From Nocardia colli (lineage in GTDB: Bacteria > Actinomycetota > Actinomycetes > Mycobacteriales > Mycobacteriaceae), in NCBI RefSeq assembly GCF_008704205.1, contig NZ_VXLC01000001.1, positions 806,001-870,000 on the forward strand: a stretch of DNA of 64,000 nt. Direction: 5' to 3'. Both the position numbers and the translations under genes were made by a program. The notes beneath the pieces were generated by a model that did no database searches, had not been told where the DNA came from, and saw only the letters and a program-made list of their open reading frames with translations. Numbering within the stretch: the stretch's first letter is position 1; each line of letters begins with the position of its first letter. This document shows positions 16,277-25,359 of this stretch, piece by piece.

Positions 16277-18871
16277 ATGCCCGAACTACCCCGGCCCATC
16301 CGGCTCGCGCTCGGCGCGACCAGCCCCGGCATCGGCGACCGCCGGCTCGCGAATGCGGTGCGGGACAAGGTGATCCTGGTGACGGGCGCTTCGTCCGGCG
16401 TCGGCCGGGCCAGCGCCCGCCGGCTGGCCGCCGCGGGCGCCACCGTGCTCGTCGTCGCCCGCCGGGCCGACCTGCTCGAGGAATTGCGCACCGAGATCAC
16501 GAATGCCGGTGGCGTGGCGCACGTCTATCCGGCCGACCTGAGCGACCTGGCCGATTGCGAACGCCTCGGCCACACCGTGCTCGACCGGCACGGACACGTC
16601 GACGTGCTGGTGCACAACGCGGCCAAGTCGATTCGGCGCTGGCTGTCGGATTCGACCGACCGCTTCGACAACTACGAAGACACCACGATGGTGAACTATC
16701 TCGGCCCGGTCCGGCTGATCATGACGCTGCTGCCGGCGATGCGGGCAAGGGGCGCCGGGCATCTCGTCAATGTCAGCACGGTCGCGGTGCACCTGCCGCC
16801 GATCGAGTGGACCGCCTACGTCGCCTCCAAGGCCGCGTTCCTGTCCTGGCTGCGCGGCGCGGGCCCGGAGCTGCGGGCCGACGGGATCACCTCGACCAGC
16901 ATCCATCTACAACTGGTGCGCTCGCCGATGCTCGGGCCGTCGCGGATGTTCCGCTATATCCCGGCGATGAGTTCGGCGGAGGCCGCGAGCATGGTCTGCC
17001 GGGCGATCGTGGACCGGCCGGCCGCCATCCGGCCGTGGTGGGAGCGCGCCGGGGTGCCGCTCATGTATGCGATGGAGAACATCGGCATAGGTGAACGCGC
17101 CAAGGCGCTGTACGTGCAGGCCGCCAATCCGGCCAGCCGCCCGAACGGACGCATGGGCGCGGCAATAGAGCAGGCCGAGCAGATCGCGCATTTCCTCGAC
17201 GATTCGGTCACCGCGCTCGGCAAGCTCGGCGCGAGCGGCGTGCATCGCACGCTTCCGCTGACCCGGCTGCCCCAGGTCGTCGCGGCGCTGCAGGGAGGCG
17301 CCGCGCTGTCCACCGTGCTCGCGCTGTTCGCGGCTCGATTCCCGCAGCGTCCGGCGATCATCGACGACTACGGCCTGATCACCGCGGGCGAATTGCACAG
17401 CAGGGTCGAGGCTTTGGCGGCGGCGCTGCGCGATCGGTTCGAGATCGGTGCGGGCAGCCGGGTCGGGGTGTTGTGCCGCAACCATCGCGGGTTCGTCGAG
17501 GCGCTGTTCGCCGCCGCCCGGCTCTCCGCCGATGTGATCCCGCTGAACTACGGGTTCGCCGGGCCGCAGCTCGGGCAGTTGCTCGCCCGGGAGAACATCG
17601 GATTGCTCTGCTACGACGCGGAATTCGAGTCGAGTCTGGCCGACTCGGGGTATCCGGGAGCCCGGATGGTGGTCAGTCCGCCGGGCGCGGATCTGATCTC
17701 CGATGCCGAGACGCCGACCTCGGAGCAGCTCATCGTGGTCGGCGGGAAGCGGGTGCGCCGGCCCGCCTACAACGCGTCGGTGGTCCTGCTCACGGCGGGC
17801 ACTACCGGGGTGCCCAAGGGTGCGCCGCGCCGGCTCGGGCTGCGCGACGCGTTGGCAGTGGTGCGGCGGACGCGACCGAGCATGGCACTGGCCATCGGTG
17901 AAGTTGCGCGCTTCGGCGCGGTGCCGCGGGCGGGCAGCCCGATGGTGGTCGCGCCGCCGCTGCATCACCTGTTCGGATTGCTCGGGCTGGTCAGCGGTTT
18001 CGCGCTCACCTCGCCGGTGGTGCTGCACAAGCGCTTCGAACCGGAGCGGACGCTGGCCGACATCGAGCAGTACCGGGTCGGTGTCGCCTGCCTGGTGCCG
18101 ACGATGCTCAAGCGGATCATGGACCTGCCCAGCGAAGTTCGCGCTTCCTACGGGCACCGCACGCTCCGGGCGGTGCCGTGCGGCGCGGCGCCGTTGCCGC
18201 CGTTGATCGCCACCGCGTTCATGGACGAGTTCGGCGACATCCTCTACAACGCGTACGGCGCCAGCGAAATCGGTCCGTGCACGCTGGCCACGCCCGCCGA
18301 TCTGCGCGCGGCGCCGGGCACCGTCGGGTATCCGCCGCGCGGGCTGGTCGAGCTGCGCATTCTGGATGACGCGGGACAGGAGGTGCCGCGCGGAACGACC
18401 GGCCGGATCTTCAACCGGAACCCGCTCACCTTCCTCGGCTACAGCGACGGCAGCGGCAAAGAGCTCGTCGACGGGTTCATGAGCACCGGCGACGTCGGTC
18501 ACTTCGATTCGGCGGGACGGCTTTTCATCGACGGACGCGACGACGACATGATCGTGTCCGGCGGCGAGAACGTCTTCCCCGCCGAGGTCGAGGACCTGCT
18601 ACTCGCCCATCCCGCGCTCGCCGACGTCGGCGTGATCGGCGTGCCGGACGACGAATTCGGCCAGCGTCTGGTCGCTTTCGTGGTTCGCGCCACGGACGCC
18701 GAACCTACGGCGAGCGAGCTACAAGCCTTCGTCAAGGCAAACCTCGCAGGCTACAAGGTCCCCCGCGACATCGTGTTCGTCGCCGAACTACCCCGAACCA
18801 CCACCGGCAAGCTGCGCCGCAAGCAATTAGCCGAGAGCGCCGCCGCGAAATCAATGGAAGTGACCGGATGA
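16277..18871 (+). CDS. Fusion of an SDR with an acyl-CoA synthetase (AMP-forming)
   Basis: Protein of 864 aa with two complete enzyme domains. Residues about 28-260 form an SDR: TGASSGVG (36-43) and Tyr181/Lys185 in YVASK; the NNAG motif is HNAA here. Residues about 340-860 form an ANL adenylate-forming enzyme: TAGTTGVPKG from residue 506, YGASEIG, STGDVG, DGRDDDMIVSGGE and the C-terminal catalytic Lys845 in TTTGKLRRK. The arrangement suggests that a hydroxy or keto acid is oxidised or reduced and CoA-activated by one polypeptide. The stop overlaps the next start as ATGA, so production is coupled. Confidence 0.85.
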   Translation: MPELPRPIRLALGATSPGIGDRRLANAVRDKVILVTGASSGVGRASARRLAAAGATVLVVARRADLLEELRTEITNAGGVAHVYPADLSDLADCERLGHTVLDRHGHVDVLVHNAAKSIRRWLSDSTDRFDNYEDTTMVNYLGPVRLIMTLLPAMRARGAGHLVNVSTVAVHLPPIEWTAYVASKAAFLSWLRGAGPELRADGITSTSIHLQLVRSPMLGPSRMFRYIPAMSSAEAASMVCRAIVDRPAAIRPWWERAGVPLMYAMENIGIGERAKALYVQAANPASRPNGRMGAAIEQAEQIAHFLDDSVTALGKLGASGVHRTLPLTRLPQVVAALQGGAALSTVLALFAARFPQRPAIIDDYGLITAGELHSRVEALAAALRDRFEIGAGSRVGVLCRNHRGFVEALFAAARLSADVIPLNYGFAGPQLGQLLARENIGLLCYDAEFESSLADSGYPGARMVVSPPGADLISDAETPTSEQLIVVGGKRVRRPAYNASVVLLTAGTTGVPKGAPRRLGLRDALAVVRRTRPSMALAIGEVARFGAVPRAGSPMVVAPPLHHLFGLLGLVSGFALTSPVVLHKRFEPERTLADIEQYRVGVACLVPTMLKRIMDLPSEVRASYGHRTLRAVPCGAAPLPPLIATAFMDEFGDILYNAYGASEIGPCTLATPADLRAAPGTVGYPPRGLVELRILDDAGQEVPRGTTGRIFNRNPLTFLGYSDGSGKELVDGFMSTGDVGHFDSAGRLFIDGRDDDMIVSGGENVFPAEVEDLLLAHPALADVGVIGVPDDEFGQRLVAFVVRATDAEPTASELQAFVKANLAGYKVPRDIVFVAELPRTTTGKLRRKQLAESAAAKSMEVTG

Positions 18872-19464
18872 CAACCTTTCTCATTATCGTCGGTGTGGTG
18901 ATCGTGGTCGGCGGTGTCGCCGGGCTGGTGGCGCTGATCGTGACGCGTCGTTGGACCAAGGCGCTGCTCGCGGGGGGCGGGAGTCCGCTGACGCCGATCC
19001 ACGCGGGGACGTTGCGCACATTCGTCGATGACAAGGCGGCTTTCGTGGTCACTGCCGAGCAGACGTTCGATGCGGAGCCTGGTCGGGTCTGGGCCGCGCT
19101 CGACACGAACGGGCTGTTCTCCTGGCTGCCGCTGATCAACGGCATGCGCTATCGCGACGGGGCGCGGGGCGTCGGATCGACGCGGGTTTTCGACGGTCTG
19201 CTCGTCGCGGGCGAGGAACAGGTGATAGCCAGGGAGGAGGGGCATCGGCTCGCGCTGACCGCGACCAAATCGTCGGTGCCGTTCGTCATGAAGTCGATCG
19301 CGGAGGAATACGTCGTCCGCCCAACGGATTCCGGCGCTACCACGCTCACCTGGACGCTGGCCGTGCATCCGCGCCTCGGCGGGCTGCTGCCGGTGCAGAT
19401 GTTCGCCCCACTGGCACGGCCGGTGGCACGATGGAGCCTGCGCGGGCTCAGCACTCGCATCTGA
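18868..19464 (+). CDS. Membrane-anchored SRPBCC (START-like) protein
   Basis: Protein of 198 aa. Residues 3-27 form an N-terminal transmembrane helix ending in TRRW. The rest (from about 55) reads as an SRPBCC/polyketide-cyclase-type lipid-binding fold: EQTFDAEPGRVWAAL, then the GVGSTRVFDG and EEQVIAREEGHRLAL strands and a C-terminal helix. Such proteins bind hydrophobic ligands. The ATGA overlap with the SDR-ligase fusion implies that it handles the same substrate at the membrane (inference). Confidence 0.75.
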   Translation: MTTFLIIVGVVIVVGGVAGLVALIVTRRWTKALLAGGGSPLTPIHAGTLRTFVDDKAAFVVTAEQTFDAEPGRVWAALDTNGLFSWLPLINGMRYRDGARGVGSTRVFDGLLVAGEEQVIAREEGHRLALTATKSSVPFVMKSIAEEYVVRPTDSGATTLTWTLAVHPRLGGLLPVQMFAPLARPVARWSLRGLSTRI

Positions 19465-19480
19465 TTCATCCGGAGGTGGC

Positions 19481-19654
19481 ATGTACCCGTGCGCGAATCG
19501 TCGGTGTGCGGACTCGGCACACGAGTCCCCCGAGTGCCCGAACCTGGTGCGCTCGGACGCGCCCGCGCGCCGCGACCTGGTGGTCCTCGCGGTACTTGCC
19601 GTGCTGATCGTGGCCGGGCTCATCATCGCCGCGTCCGCCGCCGTTCATCATTGA
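19481..19654 (+). CDS. Small Cys-rich single-pass membrane protein
   Basis: An overlooked 57-aa frame starts at ATG 19481 directly after a strong CGGAGGTGG ribosome site, 16 bp after the SRPBCC stop. It has cysteines at positions 4, 9 and 19 (MYPCANRRCADS, then SPECPNL), suggesting a small metal or disulfide knuckle. A DAPARRD linker and one hydrophobic helix (about 33-53) follow, then a short HH end. It ends just before a bidirectional terminator, so it is probably the last gene of the SDR operon. Function unknown; reality rests on the ribosome site, composition and position. Confidence 0.6.
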   Translation: MYPCANRRCADSAHESPECPNLVRSDAPARRDLVVLAVLAVLIVAGLIIAASAAVHH

Positions 19655-19681
19655 CGCCGGGCCGAGCGCGCCGATCCGGTT

Positions 19682-19709
19682 GCGGGAGGGACGATCTCGT
19701 CCCTCCCGC
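19682..19709. terminator. Bidirectional hairpin terminator
   Basis: GCGGGAGGGACGA / TCGTCCCTCCCGC is a perfect 13-bp inverted repeat with a 2-nt centre. It lies between the ends of the convergent genes 19481-19654 and 19717-21054. No T-run follows, which is common in high-GC actinobacteria. Confidence 0.7.
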
Positions 19710-19716
19710 TGATCGA

Positions 19717-21054
19717 TCAGGCGGCGGCGCCGTCTTCGCCGAAGCCCGGTAGCCAGCGGGAGACCAGCTCGACGAACGGACCTTCGGCGTCGAGCTGAGC
19801 GCACACCCCGACGACGCCGGCGAAGACCCGGCCGAGCATGGCGAGCTCCGGAATCTCGGTCGGCGCCTTCACCGCCCTGGTGTTGGTCAGCGACACGTTC
19901 TTCATGTCGAGCGCGCGAGCGGTGTGCCCCTGCAACAGTTCTCGGCTGATGTGCACACTGTCGCCGTTGATCTGCGCCACGATCGGCGCGACCAGTCGTT
20001 CGATGGGCCCGAGCTCCAGCGCATGGCCGGGACGGACGAACCCGTTGTCCCGCAGCACGATTGCCAGCTGCTGGTAATCCTCCTGCACCGCGCAGCGAGC
20101 CAGTTCGCCGATCACCGCCGGAATCCCGCCCGGCAGCGCGATCGACGCACCGAAGTCGATGATCCCGAGCCGCCCGTCCGCGAGCAGCTGGAAGTTCCCG
20201 GGATGCGGGTCGCAGTGCAGGTAGCCGACTCGAACCGGCGAGGAGAGCGAGAACTCGACGAGCAGCCGGCCCGCCCGATCGCGCTGCGCCTTGGGGCCGT
20301 CGGCGATGATCCTGGCCAGCGGGGTGGCCTGCATCCATTCGGAGACAAGAACTTTCGGCGCGCTCGCGATCACCTTGGGCACGTGGAAGGCGGGGTCACC
20401 GGCGAACACCTTGGCGAACCGCCGCTGGTGATCCGCCTCGATCCGGTAGTCGAGCTCGTCGGCGGTGCGGTCGATGAACTCGGCGATCAACGACTTGGTG
20501 TCCGCGCCCGGCAGCATGAGACCGAAAGCGCCGGAGAACATCTGGAGCATCTTCAGGTCCGACATGAGCGCCGTATCGGCGCCGGGATACTGCACCTTCA
20601 CCGCGACGGTGCGACCGTCCCGCCACACGGCGCGGTGCACCTGCCCGATGCTCGCCGCGGCCACCGGCTGGTCGTCGAACTCGGTGAAGCGCTCGCGCCA
20701 CCGGCTGCCGAGCTGTTCGGCGAGCATGCGGTGCACCGAGCTGGTCGGCATCGGCGGCGCCTGCGACTGCAACCGGGTGAGCGCGTCCCGATAGCGGTCC
20801 GCGAAGCGCGGCGGAATACTGGCCTCGGCCACGCTCAGCGCCTGACCGAGCTTCATCGCGCCGCCCTTGAGCTCGCCGAGCACCGCGAACATCTGATCCG
20901 CGGCCTTGTCGATGAGCTCGTCGTCGAGTTCGCCGCGCGGCGCGCCGGTCATGATCGCGCGACCGGTCGCGGTGACCCGGCGGGCCATGATGCCCATCGG
21001 CAGTCCGGCCAGTTTCGCCGACCGCGCCAACCCTTTACGCCTACTGCCTGCCAT
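19717..21054 (-). CDS. ABC1/UbiB-family atypical kinase (AarF-like), copy 1
   Basis: Protein of 445 aa. It has the ABC1-specific KGGAMKLGQ (KxGQ) motif, the Ala-rich loop AAASIGQVH, the lysine strand VAVKVQYP, the catalytic loop HCDPHPGNF and IDFG, in the order of the UbiB/ADCK family. These proteins are atypical ATPases/kinases linked to isoprenoid-lipid and membrane-lipid metabolism. ATG 21054 follows GAGGAA and is preferred to an upstream start at 21111, which would lie inside the operator. The palindrome at 21090 and a -10-like TAGGGT lie just upstream, tying it to the local regulon. Confidence 0.85.
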   Translation of the reverse strand: MAGSRRKGLARSAKLAGLPMGIMARRVTATGRAIMTGAPRGELDDELIDKAADQMFAVLGELKGGAMKLGQALSVAEASIPPRFADRYRDALTRLQSQAPPMPTSSVHRMLAEQLGSRWRERFTEFDDQPVAAASIGQVHRAVWRDGRTVAVKVQYPGADTALMSDLKMLQMFSGAFGLMLPGADTKSLIAEFIDRTADELDYRIEADHQRRFAKVFAGDPAFHVPKVIASAPKVLVSEWMQATPLARIIADGPKAQRDRAGRLLVEFSLSSPVRVGYLHCDPHPGNFQLLADGRLGIIDFGASIALPGGIPAVIGELARCAVQEDYQQLAIVLRDNGFVRPGHALELGPIERLVAPIVAQINGDSVHISRELLQGHTARALDMKNVSLTNTRAVKAPTEIPELAMLGRVFAGVVGVCAQLDAEGPFVELVSRWLPGFGEDGAAA

Positions 21055-21089
21055 GGTTTCCTCGCTTCGCTGCGTACCAACCACCCTAT

Positions 21090-21104
21090 TCTGTCTGAGA
21101 CAGC
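21090..21104. promoter_or_regulatory. Palindromic operator, site B
   Basis: The core CTGTCTGAGACAG (21091-21103) is identical to that of site A and perfectly palindromic. On the minus strand a -10-like TAGGGT (21088-21083) follows one base after the aligned 15-mer, and the kinase ATG is at 21054. The spacing to the -10 box is the same as at site A. Confidence 0.7.
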
Positions 21105-21191
21105 GAGGCAATGGGGCGATATGTCAGTCCGCGCCGAATTCGGCGCGCGCGACAGCGCCGAATGTCGAACAGGGAAACGCGCAGTGCGCCG

Positions 21192-21968
21192 TCAGGCAGT
21201 GGCGGCGTGCTCGGCGTCGGTTTGCTCGGGGGATGCGCCGACCAGCTCGTCGAAGCGCAACACGACCCGCTCGTGGTACATCCCGAACAGATCCTCGAAC
21301 AGCGCCACCTGGGCGTCGGACGGCCCGGAACCGGAGTCCCACACCGCCGCCAGCGCCCGCCAGACCAGCACGTGCAGGTCCGGCGCGCCGGCGAAGAAGG
21401 CCTCGACCGCCTCCGGCACCTCGAGCACCATCTCGCCGACCGAGTTCATGATCGCCCGCTGCATGGTGAGGCCGAGCGCGGTCAGCAAGGTGCGCACCAG
21501 ACCGACCTCGATCGCCAGGATCTGGCGCAGGTCCGGATCATCCTGGCGGGCAATGGCTTCGAGCTTGTCGATCTCGGCCTTGAGTACCGCCTGATCGATC
21601 GCCTGATCGCTGCCCGTGTAGGCGAGCAGCGTCTCCATCACGATGCCGCGCTCGACATCGACGATGTCGCGGAACATCTCGATCGCGATGTCCGGCATCG
21701 GAATCGAGAAGCGGAACAGCTGCCGATACACGTCGACGCCACCGGCCTCGCGGACGTCGCGGATGGTGAAGCCCTTACCGCGGCGCGCCTCGACGAATCC
21801 GTTCGTTTCCAGCCTTCCCAGCGTCAGCTGCGCGGTCGCCCGGTTCATATCGAACTCTTCGGCTACCTGGCGCACGGACGGCATGAGATCCCCCGGCTGA
21901 TACTCCCCCGCGGCAACCCGGCGTGCCAGTTCATCGGCAACGTCGGCGACTACCGTCTGGGATCCCAT
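21192..21968 (-). CDS. GntR-family transcriptional regulator
   Basis: Protein of 258 aa. The N-terminal winged helix (about 5-75) is a typical GntR domain: LARRVAAGEYQPGDLMPSVR, QVAEEFDMNRATAQLTLGRL, then NGFVEARRGKGFTI. The remaining about 180 residues are all-helical, with DIVDVERGIVMETLL, and look like a FadR/FCD-type ligand-binding domain, so an acyl or small-acid effector is possible. ATG 21968 follows AAAGG at good spacing; GTG 21977 is an alternative. It lies between two ABC1 kinases, with the recurring palindrome in its own promoter, and is the natural candidate for the regulator binding all four sites. Confidence 0.85.
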   Translation of the reverse strand: MGSQTVVADVADELARRVAAGEYQPGDLMPSVRQVAEEFDMNRATAQLTLGRLETNGFVEARRGKGFTIRDVREAGGVDVYRQLFRFSIPMPDIAIEMFRDIVDVERGIVMETLLAYTGSDQAIDQAVLKAEIDKLEAIARQDDPDLRQILAIEVGLVRTLLTALGLTMQRAIMNSVGEMVLEVPEAVEAFFAGAPDLHVLVWRALAAVWDSGSGPSDAQVALFEDLFGMYHERVVLRFDELVGASPEQTDAEHAATA

Positions 21969-21995
21969 CGAAGTCACCTTTCGACTACGTTAGTT

Positions 21996-22010
21996 TACGT
22001 CCCAGACAGT
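21996..22010. promoter_or_regulatory. Palindromic operator, site C (one strong half)
   Basis: On the minus strand this reads ACTGTCTGGGACGTA: the left arm is identical to site A and the right arm is degenerate. A TAACGT -10-like box follows 3 nt further towards the GntR gene, consistent with autoregulation. Confidence 0.5.
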
Positions 22011-22019
22011 CTAAGCCCT

Positions 22020-22034
22020 ACTGTGCCAGACTGC
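22020..22034. promoter_or_regulatory. Palindromic operator, site C2 (degenerate)
   Basis: ACTGTGCCAGACTGC keeps ACTGT and AGAC of the consensus and lies 24 bp from site C, on the side of the plus-strand ABC1 kinase. It overlaps a -10-like TACTGT (22019-22024). Weaker than sites A, B and D. Confidence 0.35.
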
Positions 22035-22074
22035 ACGTGTGCAACACTGGTCCGCGCACAGTGTGAGGTGAGTC

Positions 22075-23565
22075 ATGGCTATCCGGCGCAGCGGCGACAG
22101 TTCTGACGAGGGTTCAACGGGCAGGCGATCTCGCCTGTTCGCGTCGAGGTCCGACGGCAAACCCCCAGTTCGCGCCTCTGTTCGCAATGCCAAGCTGGCC
22201 GCGCTGCCGCTGGCCTTCGCCGGACGGCAGGCCGCGGGCGTCGGCAAGCGGGCACTCGGCAGATCGTCCGAAGAAGTCAATCGGGAGATCCAGTTGCGCA
22301 CCGCGCAGCACATGTTCGAGGTGCTCGGCGAGCTGAAGGGCTGCGCCGCGAAACTCGGCCAGCTGCTTGCCATTTACGAGTTGGCGCTGCCGCCGGAGAT
22401 CGCCGAGCCCTACCGGATCGCGCTGAGTCAGCTGCAGGATTCGGCGCCGATCATGCTGCCCGCCACCGTGCACGAGGCGATCGCGGCCAGCATGGGCGAG
22501 GACTGGCGGGCGAATTTCCAGGAATTCGACGATCGACGGGCCGCGGCGGCCTCGCTCGGCCAGGTGCACCGCGCGGTGTGGCACGACGGCAGGCCGGTCG
22601 CGGTCAAGGTGATGTACCCCGGTGGCCGGCAGGCGGTCGAGGCCGACCTGGAGCAGCTGCGCCGGATCTCGCTGCTGGCCACGGTCTTCCTGCCCGGCGC
22701 CGACGTCAAGGCGGTCACCGAGGCGATCTGCGACAGCGTCCGCGAGGAACTCGACTACGCCGCCGAGGCCGAATACCAGCGCACCTTCGCCGCGGCCTAC
22801 GCCGACGACCCCGACTTCTACATTCCGCAGGTGATCGCGCAGCGCGGCGACGTGCTGATCACCGAGTGGGTCGAGGGCACCCCGCTGACCCGCATCGTGG
22901 CCTCCGGCGCGCAGGCCGAGCGGGACCGGGTCGGCATGCTCATGCTCCGGTTCATCACCTCGGGCTGGGGCCTGCACGGGCTGCTCTACACCGACCCGCA
23001 TCCCGGCAACTTCCGCGTGCTGCCGGATGGGCGGCTCGGCGTGGTCGACTTCGGCGCCTGCTCCCCGTGGCCGCCGGAGGGCTTCGACGAACTGGCGCTG
23101 GACTATTGCAAGGTCTTCTTCAGCGCGGGCGGCCCGTCGGAGCTGGCCGCGGCGACCCGGCGGCACGGCTTCGTGGCCTCCGGGCGCGCCTTCGACATGG
23201 AAGCGCTCTACGCGGCGGTCGAGCCGTGCAGCGAGCCGTTCAAGCATTCGACCTATCGCATGACGACGCCGTGGCTGCGCAGGCAGGTGCTGCGCACCAC
23301 GAACCCGCGGCTGTCGAACGTGATCCGCGAGATGACCATGCCCGCCTACTTCACCCCGTTCGCCAGGGCCGTGCTCACGCTGGTCGGCGTGCTGAGCCAG
23401 CTCGAGACCGAGGGGGCCTACCGGGACGAGATCCTGCGCTGGCTGCCGGTGCTCGCCGAGGCGATCGGCGCCATGGAGGATCCGGATCCGAACCGCCCGG
23501 TGGACCTGGCCGCGGTGCGCAAGCGGCGGGCCGACGAGCAGGACCGCCAGATGTCGGTCGGCTGA
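22075..23565 (+). CDS. ABC1/UbiB-family atypical kinase (AarF-like), copy 2
   Basis: Protein of 496 aa, paralogous to the copy at 19717-21054. It shows KGCAAKLGQ (KxGQ), [25 protein letters not shown] and VDFG in the same order. A Ser/Arg-rich N-terminal tail of about 35 residues and a charged C-terminus ([10 protein letters not shown]) distinguish it. The start MAIRRSGD at ATG 22075 follows GTGAGGTGAGTC. It is transcribed divergently from the GntR gene with operator-like sites between them. Two different ABC1 copies around one regulator suggest a membrane-lipid or quinone-like substrate, or a heteromeric kinase (inference). Confidence 0.85.
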   Translation: MAIRRSGDSSDEGSTGRRSRLFASRSDGKPPVRASVRNAKLAALPLAFAGRQAAGVGKRALGRSSEEVNREIQLRTAQHMFEVLGELKGCAAKLGQLLAIYELALPPEIAEPYRIALSQLQDSAPIMLPATVHEAIAASMGEDWRANFQEFDDRRAAAASLGQVHRAVWHDGRPVAVKVMYPGGRQAVEADLEQLRRISLLATVFLPGADVKAVTEAICDSVREELDYAAEAEYQRTFAAAYADDPDFYIPQVIAQRGDVLITEWVEGTPLTRIVASGAQAERDRVGMLMLRFITSGWGLHGLLYTDPHPGNFRVLPDGRLGVVDFGACSPWPPEGFDELALDYCKVFFSAGGPSELAAATRRHGFVASGRAFDMEALYAAVEPCSEPFKHSTYRMTTPWLRRQVLRTTNPRLSNVIREMTMPAYFTPFARAVLTLVGVLSQLETEGAYRDEILRWLPVLAEAIGAMEDPDPNRPVDLAAVRKRRADEQDRQMSVG

Positions 23566-23637
23566 CCCGCCGGCTCCACTGATTCGACGAACCCATCCGC
23601 ACCTGCGGGTTTCTCCGCGCGTGACAGCCCTGGCCAG

Positions 23638-23652
23638 ACTGTCCCAGACAGT
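23638..23652. promoter_or_regulatory. Palindromic operator, site D
   Basis: ACTGTCCCAGACAGT matches the site A 15-mer at 13 of 15 positions, with only the centre changed. A -10-like TATCGT (23655-23660) begins 2 nt after it, and the BVMO start codon is at 23691. Same geometry as sites A and B. Confidence 0.7.
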
Positions 23653-23690
23653 GCTATCGTCGCTGGGAGCACTACCAACGGAGGTAAACC

Positions 23691-25340
23691 GTGTCGATAG
23701 CACCCGCGCAGGCGGCGCACTCGCGTTCGGTCGAGCAGCCCGATTTCGAAGTCGTCGTCATCGGCGCCGGCTTCGGCGGCATCGGGATGGGAGTCGAACT
23801 CCGCAAGGCCGGAATTCACAATTTTCTGATCGTCGACAAGAACAGCGACATCGGCGGCACCTGGCAGGCCAATACCTATCCCGGTGTGGCGGTGGACATT
23901 CCGTCGGTCTACTACAGCTTCTCCTACGAGCCGCCCAAGGTGTGGTCGCGGATGTTCGCGCCGGGCGCCGAGGTGAAGGCGTACGCCGATCAGGTGGTCG
24001 ACAAGTACGGGCTGCGGCCGCGAATCCTGCTGAACACCAAGGTGGTCGGCGGCGAGTGGGACGAGCGCAACCACTTCTGGCGCGGCAAGCTAGACACCGG
24101 CCAGGAGGTCACGTCGCGGTTCGTCGTCGGCGCCGTCGGCGGCCTGGAGGTGCCGAAGATGCCCGATATCGAGGGCATCGACAAGTTCGGCGGCAAGATC
24201 GTGCACACCGCGAAGTGGGACCACGACTACGACTACGCGGGCAAGCGGATCGCGGTGATCGGCACGGGTGCGACTGCGCTGCAACTGATTCCGGAGATGG
24301 CCGATATCGCGTCGAACCTCACGGTGTTCCAGCGGCGGCCGATCTGGGTCGCGCCGAAACCGGACTTCCGGATTCCGGCGTTCGCGAAGAACATCATGGT
24401 GAATGTGGGTCCGCTGCGCCGGGTATTGCGCGCGGCGGTGACGCTCGGCATCGACTTCGGCATCTCCGGTGTCGGGGTTTTCCACAGCCAGATACCAGGC
24501 GCGGTGAAGCTCGCCCAGCGGGGCGGCGGGGCGCTGTATCGGGCGCAGCTGCCGGGGAATGCCGAACTGGCCCAACGGTTGACGCCGGACTACGCGCCGG
24601 GCTGCAAGCGGCCCTCGGTGTCGAATCGGTACCTGCGCACGTTCACCAGGGAGCACGTCGAGCTGGTCACCGACCCGATCAAGAAGGTGACCAAGACCGG
24701 CGTGGTCACCGCGGACGGCGTGCTGCGCAAGGCCGATGTGCTGGTGTGCGCCACCGGATTCCGGGTGATGGACAAGGGCTACACGCCGCCGTATCCGTTA
24801 CACGGCCGGGACGGCCTCGAGCTCGGCGAGTTCTGGGATCGCAACCGCTACCAGGCTTATCAGGGCGTGACGGTGCCGAAGTTCCCGAATCTGTTCCTGA
24901 TCACCGGTCCGTACGGATTCGCGGCGGGCTCCTACCTCGCGATGATCGAATGCACCACCCGGCACGCGGCCCGGGCGATCAAGGAGGCGCGCAAGCGCGG
25001 CGCCACCGCGGTGGAGATCAAGCAGGAGCCGCACGAGGCCTACTACCGGCAGTGCGTGCGGCGCGGCTCGCAGACGATGTGGCTGTCCGACGCGTGCGCC
25101 GGCTCCAATACCTACTACGTCAACTATCAGGGCGACCCGGCCGCCATCCGGCCGAGCACGCACCTCGAAATGTGGTGGGGCAACAAACACTTCCCGTTCG
25201 ACCACTACGCGTTCACCAAGGTGGCCGGCGACACGTCCGCCACTTACACCGGCGACATCGAGGACGTCCGGCCGGACTCGTTCACCAACGAGGACCTGGC
25301 CGAGTTCTTCCGCAGCCGCAGGCTGAGCGTCCGCACCTAG
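23691..25340 (+). CDS. Flavin-containing Baeyer-Villiger-type monooxygenase
   Basis: Protein of 549 aa. FAD site GAGFGGIGMGVEL (about 24-36), the Baeyer-Villiger fingerprint FGGKIVHTAKWD (FxGxxxHxxxW[PD]) near residue 165, and the NADPH site VIGTGATALQL (about 190) are all present. It should insert oxygen next to a ketone, giving an ester or lactone. GTG start after GGAGGTAAACC. Operator site D and a -10 box are immediately upstream. With SDRs that can make the ketone and an acyl-CoA ligase that can activate the acid released after ester cleavage, it fits one oxidative pathway (inference). Confidence 0.9.
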   Translation: MSIAPAQAAHSRSVEQPDFEVVVIGAGFGGIGMGVELRKAGIHNFLIVDKNSDIGGTWQANTYPGVAVDIPSVYYSFSYEPPKVWSRMFAPGAEVKAYADQVVDKYGLRPRILLNTKVVGGEWDERNHFWRGKLDTGQEVTSRFVVGAVGGLEVPKMPDIEGIDKFGGKIVHTAKWDHDYDYAGKRIAVIGTGATALQLIPEMADIASNLTVFQRRPIWVAPKPDFRIPAFAKNIMVNVGPLRRVLRAAVTLGIDFGISGVGVFHSQIPGAVKLAQRGGGALYRAQLPGNAELAQRLTPDYAPGCKRPSVSNRYLRTFTREHVELVTDPIKKVTKTGVVTADGVLRKADVLVCATGFRVMDKGYTPPYPLHGRDGLELGEFWDRNRYQAYQGVTVPKFPNLFLITGPYGFAAGSYLAMIECTTRHAARAIKEARKRGATAVEIKQEPHEAYYRQCVRRGSQTMWLSDACAGSNTYYVNYQGDPAAIRPSTHLEMWWGNKHFPFDHYAFTKVAGDTSATYTGDIEDVRPDSFTNEDLAEFFRSRRLSVRT

Positions 25341-25359
25341 CGCCTACCGAGGAGACACC

